This document shows positions 32,657 through 43,000 of a stretch of 64,000 nucleotides of DNA, piece by piece (positions within the stretch are counted from its first letter, which is position 1; every line of letters begins with the position of its first letter). This stretch comes from Humulus lupulus. Taxonomy: Eukaryota; Streptophyta; Magnoliopsida; Rosales; Cannabaceae. The stretch covers positions 72,575,665-72,639,664 of the forward strand of contig NC_084794.1 in the NCBI RefSeq assembly GCF_963169125.1. Reading direction: 5' to 3'. The position numbers and the translations under genes are program-made. The notes under the pieces were generated by a model, which worked only from the letters and a program-made list of their open reading frames with translations, ran no database searches and had not been told where the DNA came from.

Positions 32657-33576
32657 AACTAAAAACTCATAATGTCCATATCAAGTTCTAAAAGCTGTCT
32701 TGGAAAACACGGTCGCTCCTCAGAGTTGATCAAACAAGTCATCAATTCGGGTAGCGGGTCTCGCGGTAATCTATACACATTCGCATGCTTCTGACCTTCT
32801 TCTTCAACCAGGGCTCCCCATGGCAAATGGCTTGGTCTAATGAAACCCAAGTCCAGGAGTTCTTGTAGCTGCGTCTTCAAATTCTTGAGTTCGATAGGTG
32901 CCATCCGGTATGGTTCCTTTGAGATAAGCTCGGTTCCCGGTACTAGTTTGATCGTGAAGTCAATTTCCCGAGTAGGTGGCAACCCTGGTAAGTCGTCAGG
33001 AAATATTTCTGGAAATTCCTTTACAATGCGGACGTCTCCAACCTTTAGTGGTGTTTCTTTTGCCACATATGTGACACTTGCTAAGAATGCGTGACATTGT
33101 TTTTCAATCATATTTTGAGCTTTGAGAGATGAAATAAGTGGTGCTAATAGTCCTAAAACCTTTCCCATAAAACATAGTCTCTGACCGTCAGGAGTCTCGA
33201 ACGTCACTTGCTTATATCTACAGTCGATGGTTGCGCCATGCCTTGCTAGCCAATCCATGCCTAGTATTACGTCAAAGTCTTTGATCTCTAGCTTTATCAG
33301 GTCTCCTTCTAGTTCTACGTCCTCAATTTTGATCGGTACGCCTCGTATTGTTCGTGATGATAAGACTACTTCGCCTAAAGGTAATTTTGTCACAAACCTA
33401 GTTCTAAATCTTTCACAAGGTTTGTCTAATTTCTCTATCATTCCTAACAAGTGTGTTACTCCCGAATCAAATAATACTGAACATATATTATCAAGGATAG
33501 GAATCTGACCTGTGACCACTTTGTTACTAGCTTCAGCTTCTCCCTGGGTCAAGGAGAAGACTCTGGCTAGAACCAT
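32657..33576 (-). pseudogene. Gypsy protease and first half of RT (element E)
   Basis: The protease site reads VLFDSGVTHLLG near 33460 (D-S-G kept, where LFDSGATHSF is usual). It is followed by DVILGMDWLARHGATIDC, a hallmark of plant gypsy. RT starts with FPDDLPGLPPTREIDFTIKLVPG and PYRMAPIELKNLKTQLQELLDLGFIRPS. Around 32660-32790 conserved RT motif A sequence (YSQFDLRSGYHQ type) is missing or scrambled. Confidence 0.85.
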
Positions 33577-34730
33577 CTTGTTGTCCTTTGTCTCTTCTTG
33601 CTTGAGCTGTGAACATTCCCTCTTCTAATGACCTTCCTGACCACAATTGTAACATTCCTTGGTGTTTGCACGACACTCTACATAACCTGACCTATTTCCT
33701 CCATTGTTAGTCTGTGCTCTTTGGTCATTGTCAGATTGCTTATTGTCAGGTTGCCTTCTCTTCTAGCCATTATTTTTGCTATGCTGATGATTATTGTTGT
33801 GGTTCTGACCATTCTGAGGTTGATTCTACTGTTTAGGTTCACGGTCACTGGCCTCCTCCTTACTAACATTCGCCTGAAGCCTTTCCACTTCTATAGCCAT
33901 TTCTAGAGCATCGGCGTAAGAATTGGTTCCAAGATTTTCTAGTTTGACTCCTAGCTCAATCTTTGGTCTGAGTCCTCTAACGAACTTGGTGACCATAAAA
34001 AAGTCACTTGGGACCAACTCTGGTGCGAACTTGGCTAGTCGGTCGAACTGTCAGGCATACTCTGCTACCGTTAAGTTGCCTTGCTTTAGAATAGTGAACT
34101 ATTCTACCCTTGTAGCGATGACTGCTGAGTTATAGTACTTCTTGTGAAAGAGCTCCACAAATCTAGTCCATGTCATGGTGGCGATGTCATGAGTCTGTTG
34201 TACTAAATCCCACTAGATTCTAGCATCCTTCTTTAGAAGAGACGAAACACTGGATATGCGGTCCGCGTTGCTGAGATTCATGTGTGCTAGAATCGGATCT
34301 ACATTCCTGAGCCATTCTTCCGCCTCGAAGGGGTCGGTTGTCCCTTCAAAGTTTGGAACGTGTTGTTTACAAAATCGATCGTAAACTGGTTTTATGTACT
34401 GAGCTGGGTAAGGCGCATAGTTTGCCATTGGCCATTCCCCATAAGGACCTACTTGTTGGGGTGCTTGACCATTTGCTGAGGCTGCAGTTGTGGATGAGGC
34501 TGAGTCTATGGCTGCAGCTGAGCCTGTTGTCGTTGTTGCTGCAGCAATTCTTCCACTTGTTGCTGTAGTCAGACAATCTCAACAGTGTTGTCAACCAGAG
34601 GTGGTGCACTTCTGTTAGCAGCAGCATTGGTAGCACGTGTTCCCCTTCTTCGGACTGGAGGGGCTTCATAAGTCTCGTTGGCGGTGCTAGAGGCATTGCC
34701 GGCTGTGCGTGCAGATCTTTTGAGCGACAT
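33577..34730 (-). pseudogene. Gypsy gag with zinc knuckle (element E)
   Basis: A start at 34730 (MSLKRSARTAGN) is followed by a Gln-rich N-terminus near 34570-34460. The gag core (HVPNFEGTTDPFEAEEWL, then VTKFVRGLRPKIELGV) spans about 34350-33850. The zinc knuckle near 33630-33665 reads C-x2-C-x4-H-stop-x3-C, so a TAG falls inside it. At least six stops or frame shifts. Gag would build the particle. Confidence 0.8.
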
Positions 34731-35457
34731 CTTCAGCAAAGTTCTAACAGTCGAGAAAAAGCGTGTTAGAACTTACCATAATAGTCTCTAAGGTAAAACT
34801 TAGTCTAAGCGAACATAACTCAGACCTATTAGTTATGATTTCTTATGAAAAATTATGTGAGCCTTCTTTATAATTAGGGTGTGTTTCTATACTTAGAAAA
34901 TTAGCCATCTTTATTATTTTCTAAGTCTGTTTCTAATCATCCTATATGACTTAATTCTCAGGCTTGAAACTCGTCGCTGTTCCAAAGTTAACCATATTGA
35001 GGGAGGACTGGGATTAGTAAAATCATTCCCACTACTATGGCCCCTTAAACTCTCAATATAAAACTTGGTCCATTAATTTTTATCCACCCTCACCGAACTT
35101 GGTCATTATTTATTAAATTTATTATTTATTATGATTGTATAAAAAAAGCAAACTCATACATGTCATTCAAAAATAACAATAATATTCATTTGGAAAAATG
35201 TTTTCACTAAGTACAATCATTAATGCAAAAATAATAAATAAATAAGCTAACATAGCTAGGGTGAATCTAAAAATTAGGATCTTCTACATTTGAACCTTCA
35301 TCTAACATGTCATAATCTATTTCTTCATACTCATCATTATCTTGAGCCTCAAAATTACCTCGGAGAAGATTCATAATGATTCTATGCTTTTGATTATTAG
35401 TGAATTGAAATTCCAACTTACAGGCGAACCTAAGTATGAGAAAATAATATCTCATGG

Positions 35458-36278
35458 TGTTGACACCATTTTTCGTCAACTTAAATCGCAGAGCAATTAA
35501 ACAATGTAAACTATGAAGTGAATGGATGATAAAGAGGAACAAGAAGATTTTTACGTGGTTCAGCAGTTAATTCTGCCTAGTCCACGAGTCTGTGTTATTA
35601 AGACTTAGAGTTCTCTGGAAATTCTTCAGAGATGAATTACCCAGAGCTTTCTCTCTCAAGCCTTTAGAAATAGATCCCTTACAAGTGGTCATTCCTCCTC
35701 TATTTATAGGGGAGGTTACAGAGTTCATTCCCACATATTTCGGGAAGATATTATGTATATCAATTGAAATAATGACATTAAATGCAATATCCCCTATATA
35801 TATGGAAACATCCCATACGAATCGGGAACAAATAACATACTAAATGGTATCCCTTAAATATTGGGATTATACAACAATAAATATGTTCACACGTAACGGG
35901 CTATCCTAGGTGACTCATCAGGTCTTCGAGATCAGCAATCGGCATTGTGACTGTCAAGACTTATGGAATCGTTACGAACTTGCCACCTCACTTCAAGACA
36001 TGCTCGGGGTAGATAAATACTGTCGAAACTATCACACTCGAGCTTGCACTTCCCAAGCTTGGGCTGCTTAATCTAAAGACAATCGATAACTGATGTATCC
36101 AAATGTCATGCCATTTCGAACTCAGAAAGTATCCTGAGGTCACACATCTTCGAGGTCGTTGTTTTACTTCAGAGATTTTACAGCTGGACCATACAATGTT
36201 TTCATACTTTTCGAGCTCACACTTGACGAGCCCAGTTTTCGTGGTCATAACCTCTGGTCTCGAAATCTGGGTGTAACA
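35458..36278 (-). repeat. Solo gypsy LTR M2
   Basis: On the minus strand it starts TGTTACACCC and ends GGTGTCAACA, 821 bp, with perfect TSD catgg (35453-35457 and 36279-36283). Same family as M1. TATA box at 35708-35701. CTCGAG/TTCGAG words recur at 35925-36260. No internal domain. Confidence 0.9.
35701..35708 (-). promoter_or_regulatory. TATA box in solo LTR M2
   Basis: TATAAATA on the minus strand, matching the M1 TATA position. Confidence 0.55.
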
Positions 36279-36697
36279 CATGGCTACTGGTAAATCATCA
36301 TCATCTATAGTCTCCCATATTTCTTCTAATGTTTAAATTATAGAAGGAAAATCTTTAAAAAAAACCTAATTACTAGGACATATTGCTCCGTAGCTCTCAT
36401 CATAATTTGCTTAGTAGTCTGAAGATGAACTATCTCCTTGTGGAATAAGATTAATCTCTGAGTGATTCTTTCTAACACTCCTACAATATTCCTTGGCTCT
36501 CTAATCCTTTTCAATGCCTTAATGGCTCGGATATCCTGATAGGTCAAGGCTCCATCCATTATAACTGAAAACATAATGGATAAAACGTTAACTATAAACA
36601 TAAGCATAGACATAATAAACATAAACACTTACATTGGCAGTTAGATTCGGAGCTTGCGCGTGTGTATCAAGGAGAACTTCATGCATATGAACTGTTT

Positions 36698-36710
36698 CTC
36701 TGATACCAAC
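36698..36710 (-). other. Primer-binding site of gypsy E
   Basis: The minus strand reads TTGGTATCAGAGA directly after the LTR. This matches the initiator tRNA-Met 3' end complement (TGGTATCAGAGC) except the last base. Confidence 0.8.
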
Positions 36711-38688
36711 TGTAATGACCCGTCTATTTCTAAGACCTCGGACCATTAAAAACTACTATGACATAGCTACTAATTTGAATACATGCATAAGAAATAACAT
36801 AACTTTATTTAAAACCCAAAATATTGTACCCAATACAAAATATGGTATGAAATATAAAATGTGATATGGGATCCCTTTGTTATAAAACATAAAACATAAA
36901 CTTTAATTGTTTAAATACTAAATGCAGAAATACATCAAAACATAATTCAAAAGACTTTAAACAACGTCATCCTCGATCTTCACGCAGTCCATTCAATCCA
37001 TTCATCCTCAACACACATGCCAAGTTGCCACGAATCCTTCCCGCTTTCCATGTTCATTTTCCTGCATCATGCTAAAAATAAAGGAATGAGCCTAATGCCT
37101 AGCAAGGAAAATAACCTAACAACATATATCAAAATCATTAACATATACTATAAAACATATGACTATAAAAAAATGTATATCATATAGGACTACAATATTA
37201 ATGGCCATTAACTCATTAACATGGTATGTGATAAAACCATCTAGATCCTCTATATACTAATCGAGGTAGGTTAGATCACACTATAGTATATGATAACCCA
37301 TCTAGGTCCTCTGTCTACTAATCGAGGTAGGGTAAATCATAACTCTAAACCATGAAAATGATAACAATTCTTGGGGCTTGCTATCTAAGCAAGTCATATG
37401 CCCAAGGACTACAAAACATATATATACATATACATATCATAGCATAAAACATATCATAACATAAACATATAAACACTTATAATCTAACCTATTTTCCTTA
37501 CCAAAAACCGGGATATTTGGGAACAAGAACGGGATTTGGAACACTCCTAAAACCAACAGTAAAACCATGAGTTTCTAAAGAAAAAGAGATGAAAAGAAAA
37601 CTAAATCATCCAAGAAGAAACTTACCGAAAAGAACTTCAAGTTTCAAGAAACTTAAACACCTAACCAAGAATCATAAACAAGAGTTAGGGTCTGAAAGAA
37701 AATAAAAGAACTGTGAAAAACTGAACTTAAGGATAAGAATACCTTGAATAATCTTATAACTTGATCTATAACTCGATACCGAAATAACTCTATATCTTAC
37801 TTCCCAAGTGTTTAGAAAAGCTTAGATTGGAAAAGTTTTTATCCCAAAACCCAAGTGTTTCTCTCTATAGTAACCTTAGCAGCTTGGACGCTCTGAACAA
37901 TGCTTGAATGAATGAAGGAAATGGATGAGTACTAGGTCCTATTTATAGAGTTTAAGGAGTGAAACTAACCCCTTGTAATTTTAATAAATAAATGAATATA
38001 TAATGAAAAAGATTTTAATTTTCGTTCAACAGACGCCCAGAACTCGATCAAAATCATTCAAAGGTAGGTCCAAGTGGTTAAGGCTGTTTTTAAATTTAAA
38101 ATCCCAAACTTTCAAAATAAATGCACCAGGGGGGATATATCGCCTAGACCATTTTCCCGAGCCCTGTTTGTTCATTCGTGCGAAGTCGACGTGTTTTCCG
38201 TATCTTTCGTAGGTGATATATCGGCCCCTATAGCTGTGATATATCGGTAAACATTGATATATCAAACACGTATTTGTACTTTTTCAGCATATTTTTGAAT
38301 TGATTAAACAACATTTACTGAGTCAAAACATGATCCTAACAGTTGCTGAAAGGTTCTAGAGATTCTAGTTCTTTCTTTTAAATAAAACTATTCATAAAAA
38401 ATACTTAAATCCTTAATAAACATGATTATGACAAGTGTCATGCTCTTATTAATTCTATCTAAACCTTAGGTTATAATAAATAATATTTCTAGGACCAATA
38501 ATATTAAACAAACCTTATGTTATAATTAATATTTCTAAACTATAGGTTAAACTTATAAAATCCATAACTGTTGCTATGAGTTTCCAACTAAGTCCCGACT
38601 TGAACCAAAATCAACGGAAACTAACATACTACAAACTATTACTAACTACTACTATTATCTAGCAAAGTAAAAATTCTGGGACACTACA
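36711..38688 (-). repeat. 5' LTR of gypsy E
   Basis: On the minus strand it starts TGTAGTGTCCC (38688) and ends GGGTCATTACA (36711), 1978 bp. TATA box at 37947-37940. GATATATC(GGC) words recur at 38110-38275, about 180-330 bp upstream of the TATA box. No genes. Confidence 0.9.
37940..37947 (-). promoter_or_regulatory. TATA box in the 5' LTR of gypsy E
   Basis: TATAAATA on the minus strand, at the junction of the AT-rich U3 and the downstream leader. Confidence 0.55.
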
Positions 38689-38693
38689 TAAAC

Positions 38694-39564
38694 TCTAGAA
38701 CCATCTCGTCCTCCTTAAGCCCTCTTGCAGTACTAAGTTTCCTTGATGCTGCCCTCCAGCACTCAAGAAACTCTAGTACTATTTTGACCACTACGCACGG
38801 TCTACTCATCCCTGCTGGCCTTTGATGCATATATTCAACAACTTAGCATCTCCTACAATGCCTTATTTTTGCTCACACAAGTTAACATCCTTGTGAGCCA
38901 ACCCGTCCCACTTTATTGTCTCAGTGCCTCCCTTCCGGGTCCTTACAAGATAACATGCAAACACGTCCCAGTACGACTATCCTCTGACAGTCGCAGCCAC
39001 TACCACCTTGGTCTCCATGTGATGCCCTTTGGCACACAAGTAGCAAGTGAAGCATTCCATGCTCATCTTAATCTGATTCCTCAAAGTTGTCCACTCTCTA
39101 TCACTGTTGTGACTAACAAGCGTCTAACGACCACTATTATGCTTCCACACTCTTACGTACAAGTTCCCTTTTCAAAAACCGCGCTTCGTGCGACTTACAT
39201 TGTCACTCAGGCGAACCTGAACTGGTGAACCAAGAAAACAAACTTGACCACTTGATCAAACCTTGTCTTATGTCAACGAGTTCCAACTCTTCTGTAGCGC
39301 CCCTCAACAATTGCACGGGGTTGATGTCTTTCTAGCATCACTGAACTTTCTGATTTGAAGCAACCATAACTTGTCCCCTCTCTAGGATGTCCAGTAGTCC
39401 CACGAAGAAGAACAACAAAGTCTAATCCCGTCTCAGCCCACTGATCCTTTCTAGGTGACTAAAAGGCTCAACGACATCTGTTCAAGCGTCCAGACCTTTA
39501 TAATCCTTCTGCACGCCTACATCCCTTCTAGGATGGGGCAACCAGGTTCACCCCAACTTGAGAT
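38694..39564 (-). other. Interior of element F, 5' portion
   Basis: About 870 bp next to the F primer-binding site. No recognisable coding. One open frame on the + strand (38869-39228, 119 residues, Pro/Ser/Thr/Val-rich) is antisense to the element and has no known domain. Confidence 0.5.
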
Positions 39565-39584
39565 GAACCTGGCTCTGATACTAA
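39565..39584 (-). other. Primer-binding site of F
   Basis: The minus strand reads TTAGTATCAGAGCCAGGTTC directly after the LTR end (CGTGACCA). It resembles the initiator tRNA-Met site TGGTATCAGAGC with mutations. Confidence 0.7.
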
Positions 39585-40757
39585 TGGTCACGGGCTGGCA
39601 TTTTAACAGTGGAAATGCCCGTGTGGCACGTTGACCCTCTGAGCCTAGGTCAGGCTTCCAACATTCGAATAACAATGGGCACATTTTTTGTGCTACCGTG
39701 TGCCTCTGCACACTTCCGTCTCTCAAACAACTCTCGTTGAGTCATGCTCTCTAGAATCTATGAGTGCAACCATGCATCAAGGCTATCTAGCCAAGACACT
39801 CACACTGTCCATAGGTTCTCACTATGGTAAGGAAAATCTCAACACTGATGCTCACCCAAACATTTGCAAGCCAAGGTAGCATATGTGGCCAAGAGCCAAC
39901 ACCACATCGACATGCCAAAACCTCTCATCATGCCCTATTCGATATTATCCGATTAGCTCACATCACAGACCAAGGACTCCCATACATCCATGGTCCAATC
40001 CCCAAGGCACCATGCCTTTACGCATGCTGGTAGGCCCTCGAGACTAGCTGCTAGACTAATAGCACACACTGGACTTCTGTCCTTCTCAAGCATTGCGCAC
40101 TATTCAATGCATGTGTGCTAGCAAGTCCCACGAATGACTTCCCGTGCCATCTCATGTCGAGACTCGTGGCCATGGAACACCATGACGTCTCTTGGAGGTT
40201 TGGGCTACGCTCCATACAAGCGGCATCCCGGTAAGCCAAGGGAACCGTACCCATAAACCTCTCGCAGCATACTTCGACGCACTACCGGGGCGGCCCAGTA
40301 ATGTCCATGATTACTCCTACTCATGAAGACATATGAGTACCCTCGTGGTCCTCATATGCCCGCCCTACTAGTCCTCCCAACTAGTAGTAGCTCACTTGAC
40401 GCACCTGCGCCAGGGAGTGGTGGAGAGCTGACACCACGTGCTCTCCCTACAAAGAGCCTTCTAAGCTTTTATCATTCTACCAGGAACATATATGATTTTT
40501 TCTTGGGAGACATATTTGGCTCTTAGCTCGCCAATTCTCCGAATCTCCCAAATTCGATCGCACCATTGCGTTCATTGACTCTTCAATAAGGAACCTACCA
40601 AGTCCCGTCCATTTCTAGGCAATATTGAAGATATTTATGAAAATGTCATTGTCGTACAAACTAGACATCAGCATGCTCACCAGCCCGCACCCTCGCGTGT
40701 GCATTTGATCGAGCACCAACCTAGCTTGTAACATGCCCTCAAGGCCGGCATGTTACA
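39585..40757 (-). repeat. 5' LTR of F
   Basis: On the minus strand it starts TGTAACATGCCGGCC (40757) and ends CCGTGACCA (39585), 1173 bp. It matches 16789-17714 plus 22678-22929. Confidence 0.85.
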
Positions 40758-41957
40758 CGTCGCGGCTCGTGTCCCCTTTTAAGAGAGCCCAAAGCTCTCT
40801 GACTTGTAGTGCGCTGCGGCCCTAAGGGGCTCAGCCGCGGCTCAAATAGGGATTAAGGTCTAGAAAAGGGTTTTAAGCCTAGGAACCCAAATTTAAAGGC
40901 TTGGGAAGGATCCTACTATCTGATTTAGTAGAATTCGAGGTCCTCGAGGCTAGAATATTATTCCGAGGCTTTTAATCAGTTTAGGTTTTGTTGGTTATCC
41001 ATTATTTCTTTGTGACTAGGGTTACCGTTAAGGCTTGGGATTGAGGATCGTGCTCGAGACTGCTCTACACCTTCAGCTCAGGACTCAAGATAAGAAAATT
41101 GCACCCGCGTTGTGAATGGGGCTAAGACCCCTGTAAATGAATATGTTTATGATTGTGAATATATATGTAATTGAGTGTATTTGGATAGGCATTGCTTGTT
41201 GTGCTGCAATCGATTGCGTGTTCTGCATTCTAATTATTTGTTATATTTGACTTGAAAGTCCGCCCTAAGGGAGCCAGGGTTAATGTTAAGCGTGTTGAAC
41301 GCAGCCCGACATAAGTGTGCCGGGGTCAGTTAAATAACCAGAGGGCTTAGCCTATGGGTGCCGGGCCTGAACGTTCCTAAATAAATAGAATTGCATTTTT
41401 GCAATTTACTCACTCTGCTGAATTATATGTTGAACTGAGCTGCTTATTATTATTATTGCCTAGCTTATTGATTGTGACCTGTTGTTATTAAATGGAACGA
41501 TTTAAGTGTACAATTTATATATTGTTTTTCAGTTATATTTGTGAATTAAGTTTTCTTGCTGAGCCTTGGCTCACGGGTGCTATGTGATGCGGGTAAGGGA
41601 AAGGGAAAACTGGACCAGCCGTGAGTTGGAGAGCTTTAGGGGCAGTGTGTTCATCAGCAGCTGCTTAACCACCACGGCCGAGGGATTGACAGGGACTAGA
41701 GCCAAATTGTATTTTCCACTTAGGCTGACTCCAGTTGTATTTATTGAGGGTTTTTATTGCCTTGAAAACACCTTTTTCAGATCCCGTGTACAAACTCTTG
41801 CATTTTAATGAAAAATAACTATTCTACGATCAAAATCTTTTAACCTTAATCCGTTAATTGACCTTAGTAACATGTTTATATCAAAACGACTTGATTAGGA
41901 AGTCTTGCACTATTTAAAATACACAGTGTAATGGTCTTGACTATCCAGGGCATTACA
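40758..41957 (+). repeat. Solo LTR H1, right part
   Basis: Continuation of 15659-16788. It contains GCCGCGGC-like words (40758-40850), an aagaaaattgcaccc block (41094) and the conserved block gagccttggctcacgggtgctatgtg (41562-41587). It ends CATTACA at 41957. Confidence 0.85.
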
Positions 41958-43000
41958 TGAAACCTCATTCCCTTAATCAATGGATTTCTCGGTGGCCCTC
42001 GTGCTTCTCTTCTTCACCAGCGGTGCTCTTATAATGGAATCGAATACCTCTCCTTGTGGTTTTGCCAGAGTCTTTTTAATGGCTGTCGACTGCTGCTCTC
42101 CTTGTTTAATTGGTACCCAATCAAGGAACCATTTTGGTCTCCTAACAAGGAAGGGAAATTGCTCCCGATTTTATGCCTTGATCCAATCTCCATATAATGG
42201 AAATGACATGCCATCTTTGTTGCAGATAAGTGTGGGAGGGCGAAAGCAGTGGTGCTGCTCATGACCCAAGATGCCACAATTGTAACATATTCTTGATAGA
42301 TTTAGATATTTATACTAGAAACACACCAGAGGCATTGTATCTCGGTGGAGGGGGAACCCAAAAAATAGAGGTTTGTCAATTACAACATCAGCCCGAAATC
42401 TTAGCGTACCTCCATTGTAGGTAAGAGCTCTATCAAGAATATGGTAAGAGCCACTAATTTATGTAAGTTGGACGTACTCCAAAATCCAATCGAGATATGA
42501 GGATTATGGATCCAGATTGGTGTCGTGACGAATTCCACCTTTGTGTATCTTAACTCAATTGGACATGGTTCTAATGCAAGTAGAGCACCTTCCACGTTCC
42601 AAGGTCTTCTATCGAGAACCCTTTGAGCGACTTATGCATTTTGAAATCTGAATTCGTGGAGTTCGTTCTCAAGTTGCCTCCATCTCCAACCTTGGTATTG
42701 GCCCCATGCTAAGTTCAAAGATGCTCTCATGATTTTTCCAAATATTAATGTCCATAGACACAGTTTTTCGCCCTTGGGACGAGTTCCATTTCAAGTTCAT
42801 CCATGTTAATGTGCAACACGTCCTTAAACCATTACTCAATTTTAGGGGCTTCTATTGCTTCGTTAACCATATTGACCATATTTCTAAACTCAGAGACCCA
42901 AATGTCTAACTAGAACCTCGTTCTCAGAAGCTCCTAAAGAGTGCGAAAAAAATTCACATTAGATGGAAGAGATTGAAGTTGTCTTCTTCCAGGGCCGTCA
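41958..43000 (-). pseudogene. LINE ORF1, N-terminal part: DUF4283 and CCHC knuckle
   Basis: On the minus strand, frames carry EFRFQN ... VLDRRPWNVEGALLALEPC and later TPIWIHNPHISIGF. These are the body of the DUF4283 domain of plant L1 ORF1 proteins. A zinc knuckle C-x2-C-x4-H-x4-C (CYNCGILGHEQHHC) follows at 42246-42297, the arrangement DUF4283 plus zf-CCHC_4. Stops and a small deletion break the frame. ORF1 is an RNA-binding chaperone of the LINE particle. It continues at 15658 after insertion H1. Confidence 0.8.

Larger units (their letters stand above)
35270..36628 (-). pseudogene. Small acidic ORF in the leader of gypsy E, split by solo LTR M2
   Basis: Between the primer-binding site (36698) and gag (34730) the minus strand has an open segment (36628-36338, DGALTYQDIRAIKALKRI). 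After a frame change near 36335 a second segment (TLEEIWETIDDDDLPVAM) follows. M2 with TSD catgg interrupts it. The same frame resumes after M2 and ends with a highly acidic tail (NDEYEEIDYDMLDEG, stop near 35270). I do not recognise the product. It could be a genuine leader gene or chance. Confidence 0.4.
24831..38688 (-). mobile_element. Ty3/gypsy element E (chromovirus/Tekay-like) with nested insertions
   Basis: TSD taaac on both sides (24826-24830 and 38689-38693). On the minus strand: 5' LTR 38688-36711, primer-binding site 36710-36698 (TTGGTATCAGAGA, initiator tRNA-Met type), leader with a small acidic ORF, gag, protease, RT, RNase H, integrase to 31218, then copia D material, and the last 606 bp of the 3' LTR (25436-24831). 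Between integrase and the 3' LTR some gypsy sequence has been lost. Many stops; inactive. The Tekay-like assignment rests on domain style and primer site. Confidence 0.85.
16789..40757 (-). mobile_element. LTR element F, no recognisable genes, containing G and E
   Basis: On the minus strand: 5' LTR 40757-39585, primer-binding site 39584-39565, interior 39564-38694 and 24825-22941, polypurine tract 22940-22930, 3' LTR 22929-22678 plus 17714-16789. LTR copies are about 1.17 kb each and begin TGTAACATG. Net interior length is only about 2.8 kb with no domain I can identify, so it looks like a non-autonomous (LARD-like) or thoroughly decayed element. G inserted into the 3' LTR, E into the interior. 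The TSD is not clear (cgcca left, cgtcg right). Confidence 0.75.
15659..41957 (+). mobile_element. Solo LTR H1 (split by element F)
   Basis: It begins TGTAACATCC (15659) and ends CCAGGGCATTACA (41957). Both flanks are tgaaa (15654-15658 and 41958-41962), a perfect 5-bp TSD. H1 itself is 15659-16788 plus 40758-41957, about 2.3 kb. Element F sits between. It shares start, end and internal blocks with H2 and H3, including the GGCTCACGGGTGCTATGTG block near 41570. No internal domain is present, so it is a solo LTR, probably from a Tekay/Del-like gypsy. Strand is a judgement from block order. Confidence 0.85.
13480..43000 (-). mobile_element. L1-type LINE remnant, split by H1
   Basis: A non-LTR retrotransposon on the minus strand. 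Its 5' part (ORF1 start) is at 41958 to about 43000 and the rest (ORF1 end, endonuclease, RT) at 13480-15658. The 26-kb block between, 15659-41957, is the H1 insertion with TSD tgaaa on both sides. The LINE is cut inside RT at 13480. An internal deletion is likely between the endonuclease start and RT, because they lie only about 350 bp apart. It is the oldest host layer of the central nest. Confidence 0.8.

Noticed and set aside
38869..39228. A 119-codon open frame on the + strand in element F
   Set aside because: It is antisense to the element, has no recognisable domain, and the composition looks like chance in C/T-rich sequence.
16784..40762. A TSD for element F
   Set aside because: Left cgcca and right cgtcg share only three of five positions; not strong enough to claim.
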